A stretch of 38,962 bases of DNA, from assembly GCA_022509125.1 (NCBI GenBank), contig JAFLTU010000021.1, forward strand, positions 1 through 38,962, in the 5' to 3' direction. The position numbers were made by a program, and so were the translations under genes. The notes beneath the pieces are model-generated. The model was not told the origin of the DNA. It did no database searches and saw nothing but the letters and a program-made list of their open reading frames with translations. Shown one piece after another: positions 18,259 through 25,930 of the stretch. The DNA is from Muribaculaceae bacterium. Its GTDB lineage: Bacteria; Bacteroidota; Bacteroidia; Bacteroidales; Muribaculaceae. Positions within the stretch are counted from its first letter, which is position 1. Every line of letters starts with the position of its first letter.

Positions 18259-19581
18259 ATGAGTTCATTTATAGTAGAGGGTGGCAGGAGACTGAAAGGG
18301 AGCTTGCGACCGCTTGGGGCTAAAAACGAGGCGTTGGAAGTGATTTGTGCCTCCTTGCTGACCCCCGAGAAGGTGACCATCAAAAATGTTCCCGATATCG
18401 CAGACATACGCAACTTGATCTCCTTATTGGCAGACATGGGAGTGAAGATCACAACGGCCGACCACCATGACATTACTTTTGAGGCCAAGGAAATAGATCT
18501 GGATTATTTAAAGAGCTATGAATTCCGGACGAAGATGAAATCGCTTCGTGGTTCAGTAATGGTTGCAGGGCCACTTTTAGCTCGATTTGGGCAGGCCGTT
18601 TTGTCAAGACCGGGAGGAGACAGAATCGGACGTAGACGATTGGACACCCATTTCATCGGTTGGCAGAAACTTGGTGCAAGTTTTGATTATAACTCCGATG
18701 ATAAATGCTATAACATCTATGCCCGGGAAGGGTTGAAGGGAGAATATATCTTATTAGACGAGGCCTCAGTCACAGGGACAGCCAACATTATAATGGCAGC
18801 AGTAAAAGCCAAGGGAGAGACTGTGATCTATAATGCGGCTTGTGAACCCTATGTGCAGCAATTATGCAGAATGTTGGTGAAAATGGGGGCGCAAATCGAG
18901 GGGATCGGATCGAATTTGTTGAAAATCCGAGGCGTGGAATATCTTCATGGAGCCACTCACACACTGCTTCCCGACATGATAGAAGTGGGGAGTTTCATTG
19001 GGATGGCAGCCATGACACAAAGCAATATCCGGTTGGAAGACGTGGGATTAAATGATCTCGGGATAATGCCGGAAGCATTCAGGCGGCTTGGAGTCAATAT
19101 GAGAAGCGAGGGAGATGACATCATTGTGGATCAAGAAGATATCTATGAAATAGATAGTTTCATGGATGGATCGATCATGACATTTTCCGATGCCCCATGG
19201 CCGGGACTTTCCCCGGATTTGTTGAGTATCTTTCTAGTAGTGGCCACTCAGGCCAGAGGAAGCGTGTTGATCCATCAAAAGATGTTTGAGAGCCGTCTTT
19301 TCTTTGTAGATAAGCTTATAGACATGGGGGCACGAATAATACTGTGTGATCCACACCGGGCAGCTGTGATAGGCGCGGGACGTTTTAATTTTTTACGGGC
19401 GACTAATATGGTTTCTCCGGATATAAGAGCCGGTATAGCTATGTTGATAGCCGCCATGAGTGCTAAGGGGACAAGCGTCATTCAGAACATAGGTCAAATC
19501 GACAGGGGTTATCAACAAATAGACGAAAGGCTTAACCGATTAGGGGCAAATATAATAAGAGACGAAGGGATAGGAGAGTAA
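18259..19581 (+). CDS. murA: UDP-GlcNAc 1-carboxyvinyltransferase, Asp at catalytic Cys site
   Basis: First committed step of peptidoglycan synthesis: transfers enolpyruvate from PEP to UDP-N-acetylglucosamine. The 440-residue product has the conserved Lys22 (GAKNEAL) and the loop RPGGDRIGRRRLDTH, in which Asp121 replaces the Cys that is the general acid and the fosfomycin target in E. coli (Cys115). The family tolerates Cys-to-Asp with activity retained and fosfomycin resistance gained, as in mycobacteria and chlamydiae. Length is slightly above E. coli's 419. It is followed by GA-rich repeats and rimM. Confidence 0.96.
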   Translation: MSSFIVEGGRRLKGSLRPLGAKNEALEVICASLLTPEKVTIKNVPDIADIRNLISLLADMGVKITTADHHDITFEAKEIDLDYLKSYEFRTKMKSLRGSVMVAGPLLARFGQAVLSRPGGDRIGRRRLDTHFIGWQKLGASFDYNSDDKCYNIYAREGLKGEYILLDEASVTGTANIIMAAVKAKGETVIYNAACEPYVQQLCRMLVKMGAQIEGIGSNLLKIRGVEYLHGATHTLLPDMIEVGSFIGMAAMTQSNIRLEDVGLNDLGIMPEAFRRLGVNMRSEGDDIIVDQEDIYEIDSFMDGSIMTFSDAPWPGLSPDLLSIFLVVATQARGSVLIHQKMFESRLFFVDKLIDMGARIILCDPHRAAVIGAGRFNFLRATNMVSPDIRAGIAMLIAAMSAKGTSVIQNIGQIDRGYQQIDERLNRLGANIIRDEGIGE

Positions 19582-19587
19582 GGTAGA

Positions 19588-19642
19588 GGGTTTAGAGTTG
19601 AGAGTTGAGGGTTTAGAGTTGAGGGATTAGAGTTGAGAGAGA
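19588..19642 (+). repeat. GA-rich degenerate tandem repeat
   Basis: Between murA and rimM, a unit close to GTTTAGAGTTGAGG occurs three times (third copy GATTAGAGTTGAGA), with a partial GTTGAGG between the first two. It is non-coding, with a purine-rich plus strand. Such TTAGAGTTGAG runs between genes are seen in Bacteroidales genomes; function unknown. Confidence 0.8.
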
Positions 19643-19661
19643 GGTGGTAATTTAATTTGAG

Positions 19662-20210
19662 ATGATTAGAAGAGATGAATTGAAGGAAATAGGGAAATTT
19701 CAGAAGACACATGCCTTGAAAGGAGAGTTGAACATGCTGTCGGAAGTTGATCCCGAATATTTCTTGGAAGGGAATCCACTTATTGTAGATATGGATGGTA
19801 TCTTCGCACCCTTTTATGCCACAAGCATTCGACAGCGAGGGAGCCAAAGTTATCTTATAAAACTTGATGGGATAGATAATGAAAATGAAGCTTCGAGGTT
19901 TGTGAATCAAGAAATCTTTATGCTTAGGCGTGATGTGGATGAATGGCTTGAAGATCCTGATGAAGAGGAGGAGGCACTGATTGGTTTTCGAGTGGTAGAC
20001 TTTGAAAGCGGGGAAGAAATAGGAACTGTGGAAGGAATCGAAGACTCCACAGTAAATGTCTTGTTTATCGTTGAAGGGGACGAAGGAGAGGAGATATATC
20101 TACCTGCAACAGAGGATTTTATAGAAAGCATAGATGAGGAAAGCGGGAAAATATATATGCGGCTTCCCGAGGGTCTTATAGACTTAAATAAAAAGAGGCC
20201 AAAGGATTGA
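19662..20210 (+). CDS. rimM: 16S rRNA processing protein RimM
   Basis: Assembly factor for the 30S head that binds S19. The 182-residue product begins MIRRDELKEIGKFQKTHALK; the GKFQKTHALKGELN segment is the RimM N-terminal barrel. A PRC-barrel follows from about residue 104 (LIGFRVVDFESGEEIGTVEG), ending with YLPATEDFIESID and MRLPEGLIDL. It is strongly acidic in the middle. The DUF4290-murA-rimM order is typical for the phylum. Confidence 0.93.
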   Translation: MIRRDELKEIGKFQKTHALKGELNMLSEVDPEYFLEGNPLIVDMDGIFAPFYATSIRQRGSQSYLIKLDGIDNENEASRFVNQEIFMLRRDVDEWLEDPDEEEEALIGFRVVDFESGEEIGTVEGIEDSTVNVLFIVEGDEGEEIYLPATEDFIESIDEESGKIYMRLPEGLIDLNKKRPKD

Positions 20211-20263
20211 AATAGGCAAACAAATAGTGAATGGGAATTGGGGAAATAATTTGAGATGAATTT

Positions 20264-20920
20264 ATGAAGAAATATTTAAGATTATTAGTTATCCTGGCTC
20301 TTTTACCTTTCTTATGGGAAGGGGTAGAAGGCAAGACTCACGAAAAAGAAGAAGAGCGAATAGAGAGTCTTGACGATCTGGAATTTATTGAAATGCTATA
20401 TTCGGTGGATACTGATAGCGGTTGGGGCTTGATACAGAAATTTCAGGCAAAAGAGGGAAAGAACCGCCTCTTAAACGGTAAATACAACCCGACAGGGGAA
20501 TGTAAGGTGGAGGCATTTCGCAATAAAGAAGTCTTATTAATCACAATCCCGGCCCATCTTCTGTTTGAGCCAAACGACACAGAATTGAGAGGAGGAGCGG
20601 GGGAATATCTGGCACCCCTAAAAAGGTATCTGAAGGATCCTGACATGTTTAGAGTGTTACTGGTTATGCACACAGACAACACGGGATCAGTGGAATATCG
20701 CGACCGTCTGACCTACGACAGAGTAAATTCAGTGTTTGATTGGTTTGAAGACTCAGGCGCTGATACAAGATATCTATTCTCCTACGCTATGGGCGACGAT
20801 ATGCCCTTGAAACCCAACGATTCTTTAGAAAACCGGCGTCAAAACAGAAGATTGGAGGTTTATTTGGTGCCGGGCACCAAAATGGTGAACCAGGCTAAGA
20901 AAGGAAGGATCGCCTTTTAA
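20264..20920 (+). CDS. Exported OmpA-domain protein
   Basis: Probable periplasmic, peptidoglycan-associated protein. The 218-residue product has an N-terminal signal peptide (MKKYLRLLVILALLPFLWEG, cleavage around residue 22-24) without a lipobox Cys. From about residue 95 there is an OmpA-like C-terminal domain: IPAHLLFEPNDTEL, then LVMHTDNTGSVEYRDRLTYDRVNSV and the closing RRQNRRLEVYL, which contains the NR..NRR peptidoglycan-binding signature. There is no beta-barrel. A 3-codon mini-frame (20256-20267) ends in an ATGA overlap with this start. Confidence 0.82.
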   Translation: MKKYLRLLVILALLPFLWEGVEGKTHEKEEERIESLDDLEFIEMLYSVDTDSGWGLIQKFQAKEGKNRLLNGKYNPTGECKVEAFRNKEVLLITIPAHLLFEPNDTELRGGAGEYLAPLKRYLKDPDMFRVLLVMHTDNTGSVEYRDRLTYDRVNSVFDWFEDSGADTRYLFSYAMGDDMPLKPNDSLENRRQNRRLEVYLVPGTKMVNQAKKGRIAF

Positions 20921-20968
20921 TCAGATGGTAATTAACCTATAAAGTAATCGGGGTTAAAGACTGGAATC

Positions 20969-22150
20969 CTAATCCATACGTGACTTATAGTCTTCGTAAG
21001 TGAATTCTCTTAACTTTACAGGCTCTCCATTCAAGGGCTTAAGCCAGATAGATGGATGTTGAATACCGTTAAACATGTGTGTTTTCACGGTAGTATAGTG
21101 GTTCATATCTTTGAGTGTCAGGACATCTCCGGGTTTCAGAGGAGAAGGGAAGTTCCAACCATCGACAAAATCGCCGCTAAGACAAGAATTACCTCCAAGT
21201 CGATATCTGAAATCTGAGGAACTGTCGGGAACAGCCTCCTCAATATTTGGCCGATAAGGCATTTCGAGACAATCAGGCATATGGCATGCAAAGGATGCAT
21301 CAATAATAGCAGTGTTAACTCCTGAATTCTCAACGACATCGAGCACTTTTGTAATCAAGTCGCCTGTTTGCCAGGTAAAAGCACTGCCAGGCTCCATAAT
21401 CAACTCGAGATTAGGATATTTTCGTTTAAAATCCAGCAGCAGGCCGACAAGATGATCGATGTCATAATCTTTACGAGTCATTAGATGTCCACCTCCCATG
21501 TTCAACCATTTCAGATGAGGGAGCCATTTGCCAAATTGCTCATCGAGGGCAATCAAGACCTTTTCAAGATCAAAGCTTGAGGATTCGCATAGGGCGTGGA
21601 AATGAAAGCCTTCGAACCCTTCAGGCAAATTATCGGGCAAATCTTTAGCTTGGACTCCGAATCTGGAACCGGGAAGACAAGGATTATAGAGATCGGTTTC
21701 GATTACACTACAGAGGGGATTAACCCTCAATCCGCAACTGACTTTAACTTTATTTTTTCCCATCTTCTCCAGAGAGTCGTTGAAATCTTTAACGACCGGG
21801 TAAAAACGATTGAACTGAGAAAGGGAGTTAAATGTGATATGCGAGGAACCTATTAGAAATTCGGAGAAAGATTCCTCCGTATAGACCGGGCAATAGGTGT
21901 GGACATCCTTCCCGAGATATTCCAGAGAAAGGCGCATTTCATTCAGGGAGCTGGCAGTAGAACTTGAAATGTATTCCGAAATTATGGGAAAAGTCTTCCA
22001 GAGAGCGTTAGCCTTTAGTGCCATAATAATCTTGACTCCAGCCCTTTTTTCCACTTCCTTAATCAGGCTGAGATTTCTTCTTAAACGGTCTTCATAGACA
22101 ATATAGAAGGGTGTGGGTATATTCAAATGAGAAACATTAATAGTATTCAT
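20969..22150 (-). CDS. nspC: Carboxynorspermidine/carboxyspermidine decarboxylase
   Basis: PLP-dependent, alanine-racemase-fold decarboxylase that forms spermidine (or norspermidine) from the carboxy precursor. The 393-residue product has the PLP lysine Lys46 in IIMALKANAL, the HALCESS motif (185-191) of CANSDC enzymes, and LNMGGGHLM for phosphate binding. In gut Bacteroidetes the carboxyspermidine route is the usual spermidine pathway. It follows the uvrD-like gene by 14 bases and is probably co-transcribed; no casdh gene is seen in the window. Confidence 0.94.
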   Translation of the reverse strand: MNTINVSHLNIPTPFYIVYEDRLRRNLSLIKEVEKRAGVKIIMALKANALWKTFPIISEYISSSTASSLNEMRLSLEYLGKDVHTYCPVYTEESFSEFLIGSSHITFNSLSQFNRFYPVVKDFNDSLEKMGKNKVKVSCGLRVNPLCSVIETDLYNPCLPGSRFGVQAKDLPDNLPEGFEGFHFHALCESSSFDLEKVLIALDEQFGKWLPHLKWLNMGGGHLMTRKDYDIDHLVGLLLDFKRKYPNLELIMEPGSAFTWQTGDLITKVLDVVENSGVNTAIIDASFACHMPDCLEMPYRPNIEEAVPDSSSDFRYRLGGNSCLSGDFVDGWNFPSPLKPGDVLTLKDMNHYTTVKTHMFNGIQHPSIWLKPLNGEPVKLREFTYEDYKSRMD

Positions 22151-22164
22151 CTGACAGAGTCTTT

Positions 22165-24489
22165 TTATGGGATAATATCAAATTTGGCAAATCGGAGTAG
22201 AAGTTTTTTAAGACCTACCTCTCTAAATTCAACGGATATAGATGGTTCGCCGGAAATAGAATTAATAGAGACCACTTCGCCGATTCCGAATTTGGAATGG
22301 GATATATGGTCGCCAATTTTTATTTCGTCAGGGGTGTGCTCAGGAACAACATTTGAAGAAGATAAGTTGGAGATTTTCTTAAAATTCTTACCTAAAGGAT
22401 TAGAATCTGATGAAGCGGAAGAAGCAGATTTTTTGGGGATGGAATATTGTCTACTGATATTGTTTTGATAATTTCTTTTTGGATCAACAGCTCCGAAGGA
22501 AGTGGAAGCTATCAAAGAAGAATCTTTCAGGTTTAGGTATACCCTGTTGATATCGGCAATAAATCTTGAAGGTCGAGTCAAGACAGTCTGCCCATTACGG
22601 AAACGACTTCCGGCATAAGAGATAGTGCATGTGGTCTTAGCTCGTGTAATTGCAACATATAGAAGACGACGTTCTTCCTCTACTTCTCTAAAAGAATTCT
22701 GGCTCATAGCAGCAGGGAACAGATCTTCTTCCACCCCGACAATATATACATGTTTGAATTCGAGACCTTTTGCAGCATGCACAGTCATAAGAGTGACCTT
22801 AGGCAAGTTGTCATCTTCTTTTTGATCCTGGTCTGTGGCGAGCATAATTTCGGAGAGAAATGCCTGCATATTAAGAGGACCTTCTCCCGTCTGGCGTTTG
22901 ATATCGACAAAATCCTTCAGACCGGACATTATTTCCATGAGATTTTCATGGCGGCTGATGTTTTCAGGCGTAGAGTCATAAGCAAATTGAGCCAGAAGCC
23001 CTGTACGGTTATAGATAAGTTGACCGAGTTCATAAGCGTCTGAACCGGCGATGTTATCATTTATAAATTCCTCTATAAGGGATTTAAATGAATTAAGCTT
23101 ATTGATAGTGCCACTATTCAATCCAATTGCTTTAAGATCTTCTTGAGAGATAACAGCCCAAAGACTTTTGGAATTGGCAAGAGCCACTGCGGAGAGTTTT
23201 TTCATGGTTGTTTCACCAATTCCCCGTGCCGGGAAATTTATGATGCGTCGTAAAGCCTCGTCATCATCGGGATTTACAGCGAGTCTGAAATATGCCACAG
23301 CATCTTTGACCTCCTTTCTTTGATAAAAAGAGAGGGATCCAAAAATACGATAAGGGATATTTCTTCGTCTCAAAGCCTCTTCGATGGAACGGGATTGGGC
23401 GTTTGTGCGATAAAGCACAGCATATTCATCATAAGAGTCGTGATGAGTAAGTTTACTTTGATTTATGAGGTTGGCCACAAGAGCCGCCTCCTCAAAATCG
23501 CTGTAAGATGAAATCACAGGAATTTTCTGCCCTATTTCGTTTTCGCTGAAAATATGTTTCGGTATCTGACGTGTGTTTTTTTCAATAAGGGATCCGGCTG
23601 CATCGACAATATTCTGCGTGGAGCGATAATTTTGTTCAAGTTTGAATATTTTCAGACCCGGAAAAAGATGCTTCATGGAGAGAATATTATCGATTTCCGC
23701 TCCACGGAAAGAGTAAATGCTTTGAGCATCGTCACCGACTGCAAAGACTCTTTTTTTCTCACCGGCCAAAAGTGAAATTATACGATGTTGAGCAAGATTG
23801 GTGTCTTGATATTCATCAACAAGGATATATTTAAAGAATTCCTGATAATGTCTGAGGATATCCGGGTTCTCCTTGAGCAGGGAATGCATATAAAAGAGGA
23901 TATCGTCGAAATCCATTGCATTTGCTATTCTGCATCTTTGGCAGTAAGCTTCGTAGATTTGATAAAGGAGAGGGCGTTTAGCATATTTATCCTCCTCCAT
24001 TGCTTTCGGGTCGGAAAGATATTGCTGAGGATCGATGAGACGGTTTTTAGCGTTAGATATTGCTGAAGCCACTGCCGAAGGCTTGTATTTAGATTCGTCA
24101 AGCCCGAGATCCTTTATTATCAATTTAACGAGAGCTCTCGAGTCGGCAGCGTCATAAATAGAAAATCCGCTTTTATAACCTATTTTATCAGAATGCCTAT
24201 GGAGGATATTAAGAAAGATTGAATGGAAAGTGCCCATCATAAGTTTATCTGCAGCCTTATCGCCAGCTATCTGCCTTATTCGGTCTTTCATTTCGCGAGC
24301 AGCTTTATTAGTGAAAGTGATGGCAAGAATGCGGTAAGGTTCAAATCCAAGACGAAGCAGATGTAGCACCTTATAAGTCAAGACCCTGGTTTTACCCGAA
24401 CCGGCACCGGCAATAACCAAAGAGGGGCCGTCTAAATATTCCACGGCCTCACGCTGCTGAGGATTAAGTTGGTCGAGATAATTATACAT
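22165..24489 (-). CDS. UvrD/PcrA-type DNA helicase
   Basis: Superfamily 1A 3'-5' DNA helicase, 774 residues. The Q-motif is LNPQQREAV (8-16) and Walker A AGAGSGKT (27-34). Motif Ia AITFTNKAAREMKDRI, motif II VDEYQDTN, motif III GDDAQSIYSFRGA, motif IV EQNYRS, motif V TVHAAKGLEFKHV and motif VI EERRLLYVAITRA are all present. The last 60 residues form the PcrA-type Tudor-like tail (IGDHISHSKFGIGEVVSI). Its start overlaps the upstream nuclease-like gene by 8 bases. Functions in repair and in clearing proteins from DNA are inferred from UvrD and PcrA. Confidence 0.95.
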   Translation of the reverse strand: MYNYLDQLNPQQREAVEYLDGPSLVIAGAGSGKTRVLTYKVLHLLRLGFEPYRILAITFTNKAAREMKDRIRQIAGDKAADKLMMGTFHSIFLNILHRHSDKIGYKSGFSIYDAADSRALVKLIIKDLGLDESKYKPSAVASAISNAKNRLIDPQQYLSDPKAMEEDKYAKRPLLYQIYEAYCQRCRIANAMDFDDILFYMHSLLKENPDILRHYQEFFKYILVDEYQDTNLAQHRIISLLAGEKKRVFAVGDDAQSIYSFRGAEIDNILSMKHLFPGLKIFKLEQNYRSTQNIVDAAGSLIEKNTRQIPKHIFSENEIGQKIPVISSYSDFEEAALVANLINQSKLTHHDSYDEYAVLYRTNAQSRSIEEALRRRNIPYRIFGSLSFYQRKEVKDAVAYFRLAVNPDDDEALRRIINFPARGIGETTMKKLSAVALANSKSLWAVISQEDLKAIGLNSGTINKLNSFKSLIEEFINDNIAGSDAYELGQLIYNRTGLLAQFAYDSTPENISRHENLMEIMSGLKDFVDIKRQTGEGPLNMQAFLSEIMLATDQDQKEDDNLPKVTLMTVHAAKGLEFKHVYIVGVEEDLFPAAMSQNSFREVEEERRLLYVAITRAKTTCTISYAGSRFRNGQTVLTRPSRFIADINRVYLNLKDSSLIASTSFGAVDPKRNYQNNISRQYSIPKKSASSASSDSNPLGKNFKKISNLSSSNVVPEHTPDEIKIGDHISHSKFGIGEVVSINSISGEPSISVEFREVGLKKLLLRFAKFDIIP

Positions 24490-24967
24490 CTAATAGGTTA
24501 TAATGGGGAACTTGATCGATAAAAATCACATTATGGGCGTCATAATCCACTCGGCAACAAAAATTCTTATAACCGTTGGATACTACCAGATATTTAGCTT
24601 TCAGGGCCATGTTGTATCTGACAATCTGATTAAAAACTTCTTGATTAAGGGGCACTCGAGGAGCTTTATATTCAATTATCATTAATGGAGATCCGGAAGA
24701 GTTGAAAACCACTGTATCACAGCGTTTGTAGGTGTCATTGAGTCGGATTCCAATTTCATTAGCCATCAGAGAGGGAGGATAGCCAAGATCTGAAATCAAC
24801 CAGGCCACGAAAACCTGACGCACGAATTCTTCATCTGTGAGACAGAAATAGTCTTTTCTTAGCGGATCGAAAACCCTAAAGACACCATTCCTCCTGACGA
24901 TTTTAAGGTCGGCAGGAGGAAGGATAAAACTATTGAAATCAATGACGGGTAGATTTGCGCCCTTCAA
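24482..24967 (-). CDS. HsdR N-terminal domain nuclease-like protein
   Basis: Small stand-alone protein (161 residues) of the HSDR_N_2 type, related to the nuclease domain of type I restriction R subunits. RCDTVVF near residue 100 and LMIIEYKAP about 15 residues later supply the Asp and Glu-x-Lys of a PD-(D/E)xK core, and an upstream Glu lies in the ANEIGIRL segment. A partial C-terminal Gln (QIVRYNMALKAKY) fits the QxxxY motif of this clade. No helicase or S/M subunits are present, so it is not a restriction system. It overlaps the helicase gene by 8 bases and follows the S1/P1 nuclease gene directly. Confidence 0.8.
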   Translation of the reverse strand: MKGANLPVIDFNSFILPPADLKIVRRNGVFRVFDPLRKDYFCLTDEEFVRQVFVAWLISDLGYPPSLMANEIGIRLNDTYKRCDTVVFNSSGSPLMIIEYKAPRVPLNQEVFNQIVRYNMALKAKYLVVSNGYKNFCCRVDYDAHNVIFIDQVPHYNLLDV

Positions 24968-24968
24968 T

Positions 24969-25784
24969 TTAATTAGCTACAAAAACGTTATACTGTTGAT
25001 AATCGGGGTCAAAGATCGAGTTAAGGATATCAGCGAGACGAAGGCCTCCTTTGAGGAGCTGACTTTCTACCACGGGAGTCCATTCGCTTACATAGTCGTA
25101 ACTGATTTTTGTGCCTTCCGGAGTTTTGGCATACACATCCTTACATATTTCAAAAGTTTCGATGCCCCAGCTTTCAGGTTTTCCGGATTCAAGGATGTAT
25201 TGAGTTTCCACAGGAGTGGCACGGTTTATCTGATCATTCCACTCTGTGTAGGTCCATTTATGTGCTGATTCCGGAATCGAACTATCCCACACGGAATGGA
25301 GGTTGGAATCACGTCCGAAATATTTCACTGTCCATCTGTTGCCCCCGAGATCGCTTGCATGTCCCATATGCATCGGTTGATGGAGATCGCCCATCAAATG
25401 AACCAGAATTTTCAATGCCAACTGTTTGTCGGTTTTAGAAGCATCCGAGTTTTGGAGTATTTCCACTTGGCTATAGATAGCTCTCACGATGTCACCATCC
25501 GGATGGAGAGGAGCCTCCTCATATTTAACCCCATCGTCGATATTTTTATAATGCCAGGTTTTGGAATAGGAATATTCAGGAGAGTGGGAAGCGTTGTCAA
25601 GCCAGTTAGCCCAATAGACCATCGATTTACCGTCGAGGAGTTCTGTTACTTGGGCGTATGTTTCAGGAGTCAGATGATTTTCGGCGATATAGGCTGTGAC
25701 GTCGTGACCTTTCTGGCCCCATGGGAATGCAGAGATAGCCACCAGGGAGAGCCCTAAGGTGGAAAGAGGTTTTAAAAATTTCAT
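24969..25784 (-). CDS. Secreted S1/P1-family zinc nuclease
   Basis: Zinc-dependent phosphodiesterase acting on single-stranded nucleic acid or 3'-nucleotides, exported. The 271-residue product has a signal peptide before Trp22. All nine zinc ligands of the P1 nuclease pattern are present with correct spacing: Trp22, His27, Asp63, His78, His129, Asp133, His139, His163 and Asp167. In the family the mature protein starts at the Trp, which would require cleavage after Pro21 (AISAFP), an unusual -1 residue for signal peptidase I. First gene of a minus-strand unit with the HsdR_N-type gene one base downstream. Confidence 0.92.
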   Translation of the reverse strand: MKFLKPLSTLGLSLVAISAFPWGQKGHDVTAYIAENHLTPETYAQVTELLDGKSMVYWANWLDNASHSPEYSYSKTWHYKNIDDGVKYEEAPLHPDGDIVRAIYSQVEILQNSDASKTDKQLALKILVHLMGDLHQPMHMGHASDLGGNRWTVKYFGRDSNLHSVWDSSIPESAHKWTYTEWNDQINRATPVETQYILESGKPESWGIETFEICKDVYAKTPEGTKISYDYVSEWTPVVESQLLKGGLRLADILNSIFDPDYQQYNVFVAN

Positions 25785-25802
25785 GATATGTGTAATTTAT
25801 TA

Positions 25803-25834
25803 CAAAATTAAGAAAATGATTTTATGTTGTCAAA
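25803..25834 (-). promoter_or_regulatory. Promoter of the S1/P1 nuclease operon
   Basis: On the minus strand TTTG (25834-25831), 20 bases, TAATTTTG (25810-25803), near-perfect Bacteroidetes promoter with a predicted start close to 25797, leaving a leader of only about 13 bases before the ATG at 25784. Its -33 box is 4 bases from the -33 box of the divergent iorA promoter. Confidence 0.7.
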
Positions 25835-25838
25835 CATT

Positions 25839-25869
25839 TTTGGGAAAATCCCTAAAAACTTTAAATTTG
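25839..25869 (+). promoter_or_regulatory. Promoter of the iorA operon
   Basis: TTTG (25839-25842), exactly 19 bases, TAAATTTG (25862-25869): full match to the Bacteroidetes consensus. The predicted start near 25875 gives a leader of roughly 55 bases before iorA. Back to back with the nuclease promoter. Confidence 0.85.
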
Positions 25870-25930
25870 CATATAGTGAAAAATAAATAAGAACGCGAAA
25901 AAGCGCGCAGACCTTAAACAATACCGATAA

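Noticed and set aside
20932-20957. Terminator between the convergent OmpA-like gene and nspC
   Set aside because: TTAACC/GGTTAA gives only six AT-rich pairs, with a 14-base loop and no T run on either strand.
24482-24967. Type I restriction system from the HsdR_N domain
   Set aside because: The protein is only 161 residues, lacks a helicase part, and there is no methylase or specificity gene nearby.
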